Shown: positions 8,232 through 16,471 of the stretch, in pieces
How the letters are laid out: each line of letters starts with the position of its first letter
Position numbering within the stretch: position 1 is the first letter of the stretch
Origin: JANQRA01 sp035550735
Lineage (GTDB): Bacteria; Actinomycetota; Acidimicrobiia; Spongiisociales; ZC4RG35
Length of the DNA: 64,000 nucleotides
Direction of reading: 5' to 3'
NCBI GenBank assembly: GCA_035550735.1
Contig: DASZOM010000056.1
Span: 1 to 64,000 of the forward strand
The notes under the pieces: model-generated
Told to the model about the DNA's origin: nothing
The model's input: the letters and a program-made list of their open reading frames with translations, nothing else
Databases searched by the model: none
Position numbers and translations under genes: made by a program

Positions 8232-9629
8232 TTGAGCATGCAGACAGCCATACCCGAAGACGTCGCAGGGCAACTGACCGACACTCTCGAGGGGCGGGTC
8301 ATCCGGCCGGAAGACGAGGATTACGCCGCGGCCACGCTGATCTGGAACGGGATGATCGACAAGCGCCCGGCACTCGTGGTGCAGCCGGTCTCCACCGCCG
8401 ACGTGGTCACCACGGTGAATCTCGCCCGTGACAACCGGCTCGAGCTCTCTATCAAAGGTGGCGGCCACAACATCGCCGGTCTCGCACTGTCGGACGGTGG
8501 GATCACCCTCGACATGGCGCTGCTCCGGTCGGTGGTCGTCGACGTGGCCAATCGGACCGCGGCCGTCGGACCGGGCTGCACCCTCGCCGACGTCGACCGG
8601 GCCACCCAGGAACACGGTCTGGCCACCTCTCTGGGATTCGTGTCCGAGACCGGCGTGGCCGGACTCACCCTCGGCGGTGGTTTCGGCTATCTGACGCGTC
8701 AGTTCGGCTGGACCGTCGACAACCTCCTCGAAGTCGAGTTGGTGACCGCCTCCGGTGAGGTGGTGCGGGCATCCCGGGAGACGAACCCCGACCTGTTCTG
8801 GGCGTTGCGCGGCGGCGGCGGCAACTTCGGCGTCGTCACCGAGTTCGTATTCCAGCTACACGAGATCGGCCCCGAGGTGACCGCCGGGCTCATCGCATGG
8901 TCGGCTGATGAGGCGGAAGGGGTCACCGAGCTCTACCGCCGGGTCACCGAGCGGGCACCGCGTCAACTGACGCTGGCGATGCTGATGCGAAACGCCCCGC
9001 CGGCGCCATGGCTCGACCCCGTCTACCACGGCAAGCCCCTGGTGGCGATAGTGGTCTGCCACACCGGCACCCCGGAACAAGCCGATGCGGACCTTGCCGA
9101 GCTGCGCGCGTTCGGGGCGCCCTGGGCCGACCTGATCCAGGTCAAGCAGTACACGGCTCAGCAGTCGATGCTCGACGCGACCCAGCCCAAGGGGATGCAG
9201 TACTACTGGAAGTCGGAGTTCTTCGGAGGGCTCGACGACGAGGTCCTCGCCGACTACCGGGCCCAGATGGTCGGGATGGAGGCTCCGGCCAATCAGATCG
9301 TCCTGTTCCACATCGGCGGCGCATTGGCCGAGTTCGCAGAGGACGACGGGGCGGTGGGAAATCGTGATGCCGAGTATGCCTGCGTCATCGCCTCGCTCAC
9401 CCCGCCCGACGGGCCCCTGGCTGCCAACAAGGAGTGGGTGCGTTCGGCCTGGACCGCCCTGAAGAAGCACTCCACCGGGGGCAACTACATCAACTTCCAG
9501 ACCGCCGACGAGGACGAGGGACGTGTCGCCGAGTCGTATCGGGCGAGTCTCGCCGAGCTGGCTCGGGTCAAGGCGAAGTGGGACCCGGACAACCTGTTCC
9601 GGGTGAACCGCAACATCAAACCTGCCTGA
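8232..9629 (+). CDS. FAD-linked oxidase, BBE/reticuline-oxidase type
   Basis: A 465-residue flavoprotein with an FAD-binding type 4 (PCMH) domain in the first half: SIKGGGHNIAGLAL (the usual His for covalent 8-alpha FAD attachment is present), VGPGCTLADVD, and GLTLGGGFGYLTR. The BBE C-terminal motif NYINFQTADEDE...RVKAKWDPDNLFRVNRNI is complete. Such enzymes oxidise alcohols, sugars or alkaloid-like amines with O2. The pair AAGGAG at 8221 supports TTG at 8232 or ATG at 8238. There is no signal peptide, so it is cytoplasmic. The substrate cannot be read from the sequence. Confidence 0.88.
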   Translation: MSMQTAIPEDVAGQLTDTLEGRVIRPEDEDYAAATLIWNGMIDKRPALVVQPVSTADVVTTVNLARDNRLELSIKGGGHNIAGLALSDGGITLDMALLRSVVVDVANRTAAVGPGCTLADVDRATQEHGLATSLGFVSETGVAGLTLGGGFGYLTRQFGWTVDNLLEVELVTASGEVVRASRETNPDLFWALRGGGGNFGVVTEFVFQLHEIGPEVTAGLIAWSADEAEGVTELYRRVTERAPRQLTLAMLMRNAPPAPWLDPVYHGKPLVAIVVCHTGTPEQADADLAELRAFGAPWADLIQVKQYTAQQSMLDATQPKGMQYYWKSEFFGGLDDEVLADYRAQMVGMEAPANQIVLFHIGGALAEFAEDDGAVGNRDAEYACVIASLTPPDGPLAANKEWVRSAWTALKKHSTGGNYINFQTADEDEGRVAESYRASLAELARVKAKWDPDNLFRVNRNIKPA

Positions 9630-9637
9630 GGTGACTC

Positions 9638-10207
9638 TCAGACCGGGGCGGGCCGGCCCGCCAGCCCTCTGATCCGGAAGGCGAGGACACAGAGGGCGGT
9701 GCCCCAGGCGATGGCAAGGATGCCCACCCAGAGCACGAGGGCCAGGGCCCCTTCCGCCGGCTGGGCGATGAGAAGGACACCGAGGGCGATCGAGAGCAGC
9801 CCGGAGATGACCCACATCCACTCGTTGGTCAACTCGGCGCGCAGTCGCCAGGCGGCGAACAGCTCGATGACACCGGTGAACACCGCCCAGAAGGCGATGA
9901 CCCAGAGCAGGGCCACCGCGGTGATCCCCGGCCAGACGAAGGCGATGAAACCAGCGGCGACTCCCAGGATCCCACTCAGCACCAGCCACACCCGGTCGCC
10001 ACCGGTCAGGGAGCGTCCGGTGCTCGCCGTGCCCCGTATCCCGAGCGTCAGGTCGAACACTCCGTCGACGACGGCGTAGGCACCGAAGACGATCACCAGG
10101 GCGCCGACCGTGATCCCGGGCCAGAAGACGGCGATCACCCCGAAGGCGATGGCGGCGAGACCGCGGATCAGGAACACCCACCAGGAGGCAGCGAGCGATT
10201 CGAGCAT
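9638..10207 (-). CDS. HdeD/DUF308 family membrane protein
   Basis: About 189 residues with six evenly spaced hydrophobic segments, each with the repeated pattern GxxxFxWPGIT followed by L-x-I-xGxxxxxxGx. This is the HdeD/DUF308 architecture of three tandem two-helix units. E. coli HdeD is an acid-resistance membrane protein; the function elsewhere is unknown. ATG at 10207 is chosen because GAGAAGGGA lies upstream and the first span then starts near residue 7. One copy of the 49-bp hairpin repeat lies 30 bases upstream of this start. Confidence 0.82.
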   Translation of the reverse strand: MLESLAASWWVFLIRGLAAIAFGVIAVFWPGITVGALVIVFGAYAVVDGVFDLTLGIRGTASTGRSLTGGDRVWLVLSGILGVAAGFIAFVWPGITAVALLWVIAFWAVFTGVIELFAAWRLRAELTNEWMWVISGLLSIALGVLLIAQPAEGALALVLWVGILAIAWGTALCVLAFRIRGLAGRPAPV

Positions 10208-10236
10208 CAGACGTCCCTTCTCCCCGATCGGCTCAT

Positions 10237-10285
10237 ATGAAACGTCCAAAAGCCCACTATTGGGCCCCCTTACATTAGGAAAGCG
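10237..10285 (-). repeat. Copy A of a dispersed 49-bp hairpin repeat
   Basis: A 49-bp block that recurs at 51357-51405 (41 of 49 bases identical) and, inverted, at 49274-49321. Its centre is an inverted repeat, GCCCA and TGGGC around a 4-base loop; on the minus strand this hairpin is followed by TTTT. This copy covers the last codons and stop of the acyl-CoA dehydrogenase on its right, so it can act as that operon's terminator, and it is also directly upstream of the HdeD-like gene. Confidence 0.75.
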
Positions 10286-11454
10286 ATTTCGAGGCTGCGG
10301 GCGATGATGTTGCGGAGGATGTCGTCGGTGCCTCCGCCGATCGGGCCGACGCGGGCGTCACGCCAGAAGCGTTGCGCCGGATACTCCATGAGGGCGCCGG
10401 CGCCACCATGGACCTGGACGCACTCGTCGGCAACCTGCCAAGCGAGACGCTGGGTGAACAGCTTGGCCATCGAGGTCATCCGGGTCAGCTCGTCACGAGG
10501 GATGTCGGTGCCCCGCCTGGCCGCCAGGTGGAGCCGGAGGGCCGAATAGGTCAGTGCCTTGCCGGTGCGGATCCGCACGGCGAGGTCGGCGAACCGGTGT
10601 TGCCACACCTGGAACGCGATCACAGGTCTGCCAAAGGCGCTTCGTTCCCGGGCATACGCGATCGCCGTCCCGAGAGAGCGCTCGGCGAGGGAGACCGCGG
10701 CCAGGCTCATGGTGAGTCGCTCCCACTGGAAGTTGGCCATTATCTGGGAGAAGCCGGCGCCGGGCTCGCCGATCAGGTTCTCAGCCGGCACGCTCACCCC
10801 GTCGAAGAACAGCTCGCCGGTGTGGGAGGTGTGCCATGCGATCAGCCGCATCCGGTTCCTGGTGAAGCCGGGTGTGTCACTGTCGACGAGGAAGAGGGAG
10901 AGGTTGTGATGGGCGTCGCCGTCGCCGGTCCGGGCGGCCACGACCACGTAGTCCGACCATGATCCGTTGGTGATGAAGACCTTGGAGCCGTAGAGCACCC
11001 ATCGGTCGCCATCGCGCCGGGCGGTAGTCGTCAGCCCGGCCATGTCGCTCCCCGCCCCGGGCTCGGTGACCGCAAGCGCGCCCAGCTTCTCACCGGTGAT
11101 CGAAGGCCGGAGATAGCGGTCCTTCTGCTCGTCGTTGCCGAAACGGTCGACATACAGGGCTGCGAGCTGGGAGTGGGCTCCGAGGTCGGATGCGGTCCCG
11201 AAGGTCATCGACCGGGAGACCTCCTCGATCCAGACCGCCTCGGCGGCGTAGTCGGGGCCCGTGCCGCCCCACCTCTCGTCGAACTTGGCTCCGAACAGCC
11301 CCGCCTCCCCCACCTTGCGAAACAGGTCGCGCGGGTAGTCACGCCGGGTCTCCCATGTCTCGGCGTGAGGGTCGATCTCGTTGGCGACGAAACGCCGGGC
11401 GATCTCGCGGAAGGCCTCGTGGTCCTCGGTGAAGATCGGCTGGAGACCGCTCAC
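10270..11454 (-). CDS. Acyl-CoA dehydrogenase
   Basis: A 394-residue acyl-CoA dehydrogenase with the FAD/substrate signatures LAVTEPGAGSDMAGL and QVHGGAGALMEYPAQRFWRDARV. In place of the usual EGT near the C-terminus it has GGGT, so the catalytic base is probably the Glu of WERL in the middle helix, as in isovaleryl-CoA and long-chain dehydrogenases (inference from family knowledge). It oxidises an acyl-CoA to the 2-enoyl-CoA with transfer to ETF. Its start overlaps the stop of a second acyl-CoA dehydrogenase by four bases, so the two are translationally coupled and may form a heteromer. Its last codons lie in hairpin repeat copy A. Confidence 0.9.
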   Translation of the reverse strand: MSGLQPIFTEDHEAFREIARRFVANEIDPHAETWETRRDYPRDLFRKVGEAGLFGAKFDERWGGTGPDYAAEAVWIEEVSRSMTFGTASDLGAHSQLAALYVDRFGNDEQKDRYLRPSITGEKLGALAVTEPGAGSDMAGLTTTARRDGDRWVLYGSKVFITNGSWSDYVVVAARTGDGDAHHNLSLFLVDSDTPGFTRNRMRLIAWHTSHTGELFFDGVSVPAENLIGEPGAGFSQIMANFQWERLTMSLAAVSLAERSLGTAIAYARERSAFGRPVIAFQVWQHRFADLAVRIRTGKALTYSALRLHLAARRGTDIPRDELTRMTSMAKLFTQRLAWQVADECVQVHGGAGALMEYPAQRFWRDARVGPIGGGTDDILRNIIARSLEIAFLM

Positions 11455-12605
11455 GTCATCCCCATGATCCGGGCGAGGATCTGACGCTGCACCTCGTCAC
11501 TCCCCCCTCCTATGCGGCCGATGCGCATCCCCAGCCACTCCCGCGAGATCAGGCTTCCCTCGACCAGCCCGGCGCCGCCCATGGTCTGCACCGCGACGTC
11601 GGCCACCCTGTTGGTGAGCTGACCCACCGCGAGCTTGGCCATCGCCACCTCCTCGGTCGCATAGACGCCGCGGTTCCAGAGGTCGCAGCACTCGTAGACG
11701 AGAGCTTGGACCGCCTCGAGCTCGGTGGCCGCATCGGCGAGCCGATGGGACACCGCCTGGAACTCCGCTATGGGCTGGCCGAAGGCCTCGCGATCCCGGG
11801 CATGACGCACCGCCTCCTCGAGCACGGCGCGTGCCCCGGCCACACCGAAGATCGAGACGCCCAGCCGCTCGCCCTGCAACTCCCACATGACCTGCTTGAA
11901 GCCCTCCCCTTCGACACCGAGCAGGGCGTCGGCGGGAAGACGCACATCGTCCATGTAGAGGAGGGCCGTGTCGGACATGCGCAGACCCGACTTCTCCAGC
12001 TTCCTCGAGACCGAGAACCCGGGAAGGCTGGTGTCGACGAGGAACATCGAGATCCCACCCCACGGGTTCCCCTCCTCCGCCTCGCCGGTCCTCACCACCA
12101 TGGTGATGAAGTCGGCGCGGGCGCCGTTGGTGATGTACATCTTCGACCCGTTAAGGACCCACTCGTCCCCGTCGCGGGTGGCTCGGGTGCGTATAGAGGC
12201 CACGTCCGACCCGGTGTCGGGCTCGGTGATCCCGATGGCGCCGATCAGCTCGCCGCGTAAGGCCGGCTTCAGCCAGCGATCGATCTGGGCTTGCGTGCCG
12301 AATTCGAGGATCGGGGGAGTCGCCATGTCGGTCTGAACCGAGAGCACCATGGCGATCGAGCCGTTGACCCGACCCAGCTCCTCTAGGAACACCACCTGGG
12401 CCCAGTAGTCGCCACCCTGGCCACCAGCCGAATCCGGGCAACCGAGACCGAGGAATCCCAGCTCGCCGGCTCGGCGGAACACCGTGTCGGGGAAGTCTCC
12501 CTCCTCCTCCCAACGAGCGACGTGAGGTGCGATCTCGGCATCGACCCACTCCCTCACCGTGCGCCGCAACAGGTCGTGCTCGGCTCCGAACGGGGAGGGG
12601 ATCAT
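11451..12605 (-). CDS. Acyl-CoA dehydrogenase
   Basis: A 384-residue acyl-CoA dehydrogenase, first gene of a two-gene operon. Signatures: IGITEPDTGSDVAS, YITNGARAD, QTMGGAGLVEGSLISREWLGMRIGRIGGGSDEVQRQI. As in its partner, the usual catalytic Glu position reads GGGS, and a GERL Glu in the middle helix is the likely base. It starts only 27 bases from the divergent AtuA-like gene, which suggests a shared pathway for branched or isoprenoid acyl-CoAs. Confidence 0.9.
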   Translation of the reverse strand: MIPSPFGAEHDLLRRTVREWVDAEIAPHVARWEEEGDFPDTVFRRAGELGFLGLGCPDSAGGQGGDYWAQVVFLEELGRVNGSIAMVLSVQTDMATPPILEFGTQAQIDRWLKPALRGELIGAIGITEPDTGSDVASIRTRATRDGDEWVLNGSKMYITNGARADFITMVVRTGEAEEGNPWGGISMFLVDTSLPGFSVSRKLEKSGLRMSDTALLYMDDVRLPADALLGVEGEGFKQVMWELQGERLGVSIFGVAGARAVLEEAVRHARDREAFGQPIAEFQAVSHRLADAATELEAVQALVYECCDLWNRGVYATEEVAMAKLAVGQLTNRVADVAVQTMGGAGLVEGSLISREWLGMRIGRIGGGSDEVQRQILARIMGMT

Positions 12606-12632
12606 CAGGTTTGCGACATTAGTTTCCCGGCG

Positions 12633-14420
12633 ATGTCCGCTTCCGAGACGGTGACAGTCGCCGGCGCTGCCGGGGCCTGGGGCGACTCCTCGCTGTCCAC
12701 CAACCAGCTGCTCGCCGACGGGCGGCCCGACTACGTCGTCTACGAGGGCCTGGCGGAGATCACGATGGCCATCCTGAGCCGGGCCAGGGCCGAGGATCCG
12801 AGCCTGGGCTACGCCCGCGACCTGATCGATGCGATCGCCGCCAACCTCTCAGGATTCCGGAAGAAGGGGATGAGGGTGATCACCAACGCCGGGGGCGTCA
12901 ACCCCCACGCCGCCGCGGAGGTCATCCGGTCGGCGGCTCCCGGAGCACGGGTGGCTGTGGTGAGCGGCGACGATCTCATGGGACGCGGGGAGGTGCTTGA
13001 CGCGGCCGGGCTCTCGGCGCACCCCCTCTCGGCGAATGTGTACCTCGGCGCTCGGCCGATCGCGGCTGCGTTGGATGCGGGGGCGGAGGTGGTCGTGACC
13101 GGCCGTGTGGTCGACTCGGCGCTCACCCTGGGCCCGCTGATTCACGAGTTCGGCTGGGGGCCCGACCAATTCCACCGGCTCTCCGCCGGCTCGCTGGCGG
13201 GTCATCTCATCGAATGCGGTCCCCAGGCCACCGGCGGGCTGCTCACCGACTGGGAAGACACAGCGAGTTGGACCAACCCGGGTTACCCGATCGTGGTCGT
13301 GTCGCCCGACGGCACCTTCGAGATCACCGCTCCCGAGGGCACCGATGCCCTGGTGGACATCCGCACCGTCTCCGAGCAGCTGCTCTACGAGATCGGTGAC
13401 CCGTCCCGTTACCTGCTCCCCGACGTGACCTGCGACTGGCGCGATGTGACGTTGAAGCAGGTCGGTGCCAACCGGGTACGCGTCGGTGGGGCGCGGGGTT
13501 GGCCACCACCGCCAACTCTCAAGGCTTGTGCCCAGATCGCCGACGGCTGGCGGGCCCAGTCCCTCCTGTTCATCGGGGGCAGGGATGCCGTGGCCAAGGC
13601 GCGGCGGGTGGGGGCAGACCTGTTGGAGAGAGGGCGGCGCATGCTCGAAGCCGGAGGTCTCGGCGGTTTCACCGCGACCGATGTGGAGGTTCTCGGCTCA
13701 GAGGACACGTATGGACCACATTCCCGTGGCGACGCATCCCGGGAGGTCGTCCTCAAGATCGCGGTCCATCACGAGAGTCGGGATGCGGTGGGGGCGTTTC
13801 TCCGGGAGGTCCCGTCGATCGGTCTCTCCGGCCCACCGGGTGTCGCCGGTGGCGGCTCCGGTTTGCCCCGGCCCATGCCCCTCATCCGGCTGGAGTGCTT
13901 CCCGGTCGATCGGCATCAGGTTCAGCCCCGCGTCGAGCTCGACGGCTCCGTGGTCCCCTCCCAGGAGGAGGACGTGCTCACGGGAGCTCCTCCAACCGGC
14001 CGGGTCATCTCCGTCGAGGAATACCACGGCCCTACGGTGATGGTTCCCCTGATCACAATCGCCCATGGCCGTTCCGGAGACAAGGGGGCCGATGTCAACA
14101 TCGGTATCAGGGCCCGCCATCCACGGTTCTACCAAGCGATTCTCAGAGAGCTGACGGCGGAGAAGGTGAGCGGGCACCTGGCGCACCTGAGGGCCAGGTC
14201 GGTGGAGCGGTTCGAGCTTCCCGGCATCCACGCCGTCAACTTCGTCCTCATCGGTGGCCTGGGCGCCGGGGGCACCGCATCCTTGCGCTTCGATCCTCAG
14301 GGCAAGGCCGTTGCCCAACAACTGCTCGCCATGGAGATCGCATTGCCCGCAGACCTGGTGGAACCGCTCACGCCTGGACCGATGCCGCCTCCTTCGCCTC
14401 GTCGATCCGTGCCGAGTTGA
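12633..14420 (+). CDS. atuA: AtuA-like acyclic terpene utilization protein
   Basis: A 595-residue protein of the AtuA/DUF1446 family. The N-terminal domain contains GDSSLSTNQLL, YEGLAEITMAIL, TNAGGVNPHAA and VYLGARPIAAALDAGAEVVVTGRVVDSAL. A C-terminal ferredoxin-fold AtuA-like domain starts near residue 475 (ITIAHGRSGDKGADVNIGI). AtuA is required for citronellol/geraniol breakdown in Pseudomonas, but its reaction is undefined. ATG at 12633 gives the conserved N-terminus; the upstream extension has no similarity. It is divergent from two acyl-CoA dehydrogenases with only 27 bases between starts, and its 3' end overlaps the MFS gene by about 53 bases on the opposite strand. Confidence 0.87.
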   Translation: MSASETVTVAGAAGAWGDSSLSTNQLLADGRPDYVVYEGLAEITMAILSRARAEDPSLGYARDLIDAIAANLSGFRKKGMRVITNAGGVNPHAAAEVIRSAAPGARVAVVSGDDLMGRGEVLDAAGLSAHPLSANVYLGARPIAAALDAGAEVVVTGRVVDSALTLGPLIHEFGWGPDQFHRLSAGSLAGHLIECGPQATGGLLTDWEDTASWTNPGYPIVVVSPDGTFEITAPEGTDALVDIRTVSEQLLYEIGDPSRYLLPDVTCDWRDVTLKQVGANRVRVGGARGWPPPPTLKACAQIADGWRAQSLLFIGGRDAVAKARRVGADLLERGRRMLEAGGLGGFTATDVEVLGSEDTYGPHSRGDASREVVLKIAVHHESRDAVGAFLREVPSIGLSGPPGVAGGGSGLPRPMPLIRLECFPVDRHQVQPRVELDGSVVPSQEEDVLTGAPPTGRVISVEEYHGPTVMVPLITIAHGRSGDKGADVNIGIRARHPRFYQAILRELTAEKVSGHLAHLRARSVERFELPGIHAVNFVLIGGLGAGGTASLRFDPQGKAVAQQLLAMEIALPADLVEPLTPGPMPPPSPRRSVPS

Positions 14421-15693
14421 GTCGGGGCAGGGCGTAGACGAACAACCCTGCGGTGATGGCCCCCGCCAACAGGAAGGGCGTGCGCAGGGCCCACTCCCTG
14501 CCTACCAGGCCCTCGGTTCCCGCCACCACCACGCCGCCGAGCACGGACCCGATCGGCATCATCCCCCAGCCCACGAAGCGGTAGACCGAGTTGACCCGTC
14601 CCAGGATGCGGTCCGGGATCAGCGACTGGCGCAACGAGACGGTGATCACGTTCCAGAGGGTCCCGGTCACCGCCGTCACCAGCCCCACCGCCCAGAACAC
14701 CCAGAACGAGGAGGTGAGGCCACTGATCACCAGCCACAACGCGCTGAGCAGGATCGTCGTGAACAGCGACGCCCCCTGGCCTATGGCCACGCTGATCCGG
14801 TGGGCAACGGCAGCTCCGATGACACCACCGAGTGCAAACCCGGTGGAGAGCAGACCGAACTGTGTGGCATCGAGAGCGAGCACTTCCTGTGCGAAGAGAA
14901 CGAGTGTCGCCATGGCCATCATCGCGGTGCCGTTGAGGATCCCCAGGGCGATCGCCATCGGCCGGAACAGGGGGTGACTCCACAGCCAGCGCACGCCTTC
15001 CTTGAGATCTCCCCAGAACGACCCCCGTGCCTGGGGCTCATCGCCATCCTTCTTGGGGCGGAACTCGCCTGCGATGAGGAAGACGAGGGCTGCAGCGACC
15101 GCAAAGCTCCCGGCGTCGAGGAAGAAGGGCAGGGAGAAGGCGGCGCCCAGCAGGATGCCGGCGAGCGGTGGGCCGACGAAGGAGTTCATGACCATCTCGG
15201 CGCCCCAGAGACGCCCGTTGGCCTTCTCCAGGTGCTCCCGGTCGACGATCGAGGGAAGAAGCGTCTGCGCCGAGTTGTCGCGCAGCACTTCGGCCGTTCC
15301 CAGCAGGATGGCGGCGGCATAGATGACGACGAGGAGGAGCCCGGCGCTGGCAGGCGGAGATGCCGTCCCGGCGGCGATCTCGTCGGGCGAGCTGAGCCCC
15401 GGAGTGGCGAGCACGGCGAAGGCGACACCGAAGGTGAAGACACAGCGGATGACGTCCATCCACGCCGCCAGACGGCGCCGGTCGACGCGGTCTGTGATCA
15501 CACCGGCCGGCAGAGAGAAGACCAGCCAGGGGAGTCGGGTCGCCACGGTGACCGCGGCGATGTGGACCGGACTGCGGGTCAGTGCGGAGGCCAGCCACGG
15601 GTAGGCGATCGAAGAGACACCGTCTCCGAGGTTGGAGACCACGGATGCGATCCACAGCTTCCAATAGTTGGCGCCGAGTGCCTTGCGAGTCAC
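14368..15693 (-). CDS. MFS transporter (DHA3/enterobactin-exporter-like)
   Basis: About 441 residues with twelve predicted membrane spans. The MFS signature ITDRVDRRRLAAWMDVIR follows spans 2-3, and the mid-protein cytoplasmic loop carries the charged stretch RPKKDGDEPQ. The early motif WIASVVSNLGDGV matches the DHA3-type efflux subgroup, which includes macrolide and siderophore exporters. The start is either GTG at 15693 or TTG at 15699. Its 3' end overlaps the convergent AtuA gene by about 53 bases. The substrate is unknown; the position next to the AtuA cluster could indicate terpene or acid efflux. Confidence 0.82.
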   Translation of the reverse strand: MTRKALGANYWKLWIASVVSNLGDGVSSIAYPWLASALTRSPVHIAAVTVATRLPWLVFSLPAGVITDRVDRRRLAAWMDVIRCVFTFGVAFAVLATPGLSSPDEIAAGTASPPASAGLLLVVIYAAAILLGTAEVLRDNSAQTLLPSIVDREHLEKANGRLWGAEMVMNSFVGPPLAGILLGAAFSLPFFLDAGSFAVAAALVFLIAGEFRPKKDGDEPQARGSFWGDLKEGVRWLWSHPLFRPMAIALGILNGTAMMAMATLVLFAQEVLALDATQFGLLSTGFALGGVIGAAVAHRISVAIGQGASLFTTILLSALWLVISGLTSSFWVFWAVGLVTAVTGTLWNVITVSLRQSLIPDRILGRVNSVYRFVGWGMMPIGSVLGGVVVAGTEGLVGREWALRTPFLLAGAITAGLFVYALPRLNSARIDEAKEAASVQA

Positions 15694-15823
15694 GGGCAAG
15701 GGGGCAAGTTACTGCTTACCTCAGGTAGCGGGACCCGGACACGGGCCGAACTCTGTCGAGAAAGAGTGGGTCGGGCGGCCGAGTCTGTGAACCCCAACGG
15801 CGAGTCTGTCGTAATCTGTGGCA

Positions 15824-16471
15824 ATGAAGTCGCCGAGGTTGGGCAGGACGATGGCGGTCGTCGTCTTCGGGCTCGCCGTGGCGGGCTGCTCCGGTGCCGG
15901 AGCCGATGTTCGCACGATCACCGACGATCAGAGCCTGACCAGGTTCGACCTCCCCAATGGCTGGCACAGCTACGAGCTGTCCGAGCTCTCCACGCTGGAC
16001 CAGCTCCCCTTCGACGTGCCCTACCAGGGGTTCTCCTTCCCGGCCATCACCAGCATCGGCTTCGACGGCGCCCCGGTCGAGGACGTGACCCAGCTCACCA
16101 CCGGTCTCGCCGAGGCCGATTACCCGATCGGCGCGGCTTCGGTCCGTCAGGTGGGCGATGTCGAGCGTGACTTCCTCTCCCGGGCGATGCTCACCCAATC
16201 CGTGCTGCCCTACCGGACGCTGCCCAATCCCGAGGAGATCCAGAAGGAGGACTTCACCTTCGGCGCGGGATTCGACGGGCTGCGGGTTCTCGTCTCCTTC
16301 GAGAGCGAATCGGGCTCCGACCTCGGCGTCGCCTACTTGATCTCGGTTTCCGACCCCGAGGACTCCCGCATCTACTCGATCGTCGCCGGGTGCAACCGGC
16401 AGTGCTTCATCGCAAATCAAGACACCATCACGAAGGTGGTCGACTCATGGCTCGTGAACAAGAAGGGTTGA
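15824..16471 (+). CDS. Secreted lipoprotein of unknown function
   Basis: About 215 residues: a positively charged N-terminus, a hydrophobic stretch and a lipobox (LAVAGC), then an exported domain. The body has alternating hydrophobic strands and two Cys residues close together near the end (GCNRQCFI) that could form a disulphide. I do not recognise the family. Its last 25 bases overlap the start of the downstream AAA protease gene, so the two are probably translationally coupled and may act together at the membrane. Confidence 0.7.
   Translation: MKSPRLGRTMAVVVFGLAVAGCSGAGADVRTITDDQSLTRFDLPNGWHSYELSELSTLDQLPFDVPYQGFSFPAITSIGFDGAPVEDVTQLTTGLAEADYPIGAASVRQVGDVERDFLSRAMLTQSVLPYRTLPNPEEIQKEDFTFGAGFDGLRVLVSFESESGSDLGVAYLISVSDPEDSRIYSIVAGCNRQCFIANQDTITKVVDSWLVNKKG

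Noticed and set aside
10237..10285. CRISPR repeat or IS end
   Set aside because: The three copies are far apart, without spacers, transposase or matching target duplications.
12522..12632. An extended N-terminus for the AtuA-like protein
   Set aside because: The extra 37 residues overlap the divergent acyl-CoA dehydrogenase gene and do not match the family.
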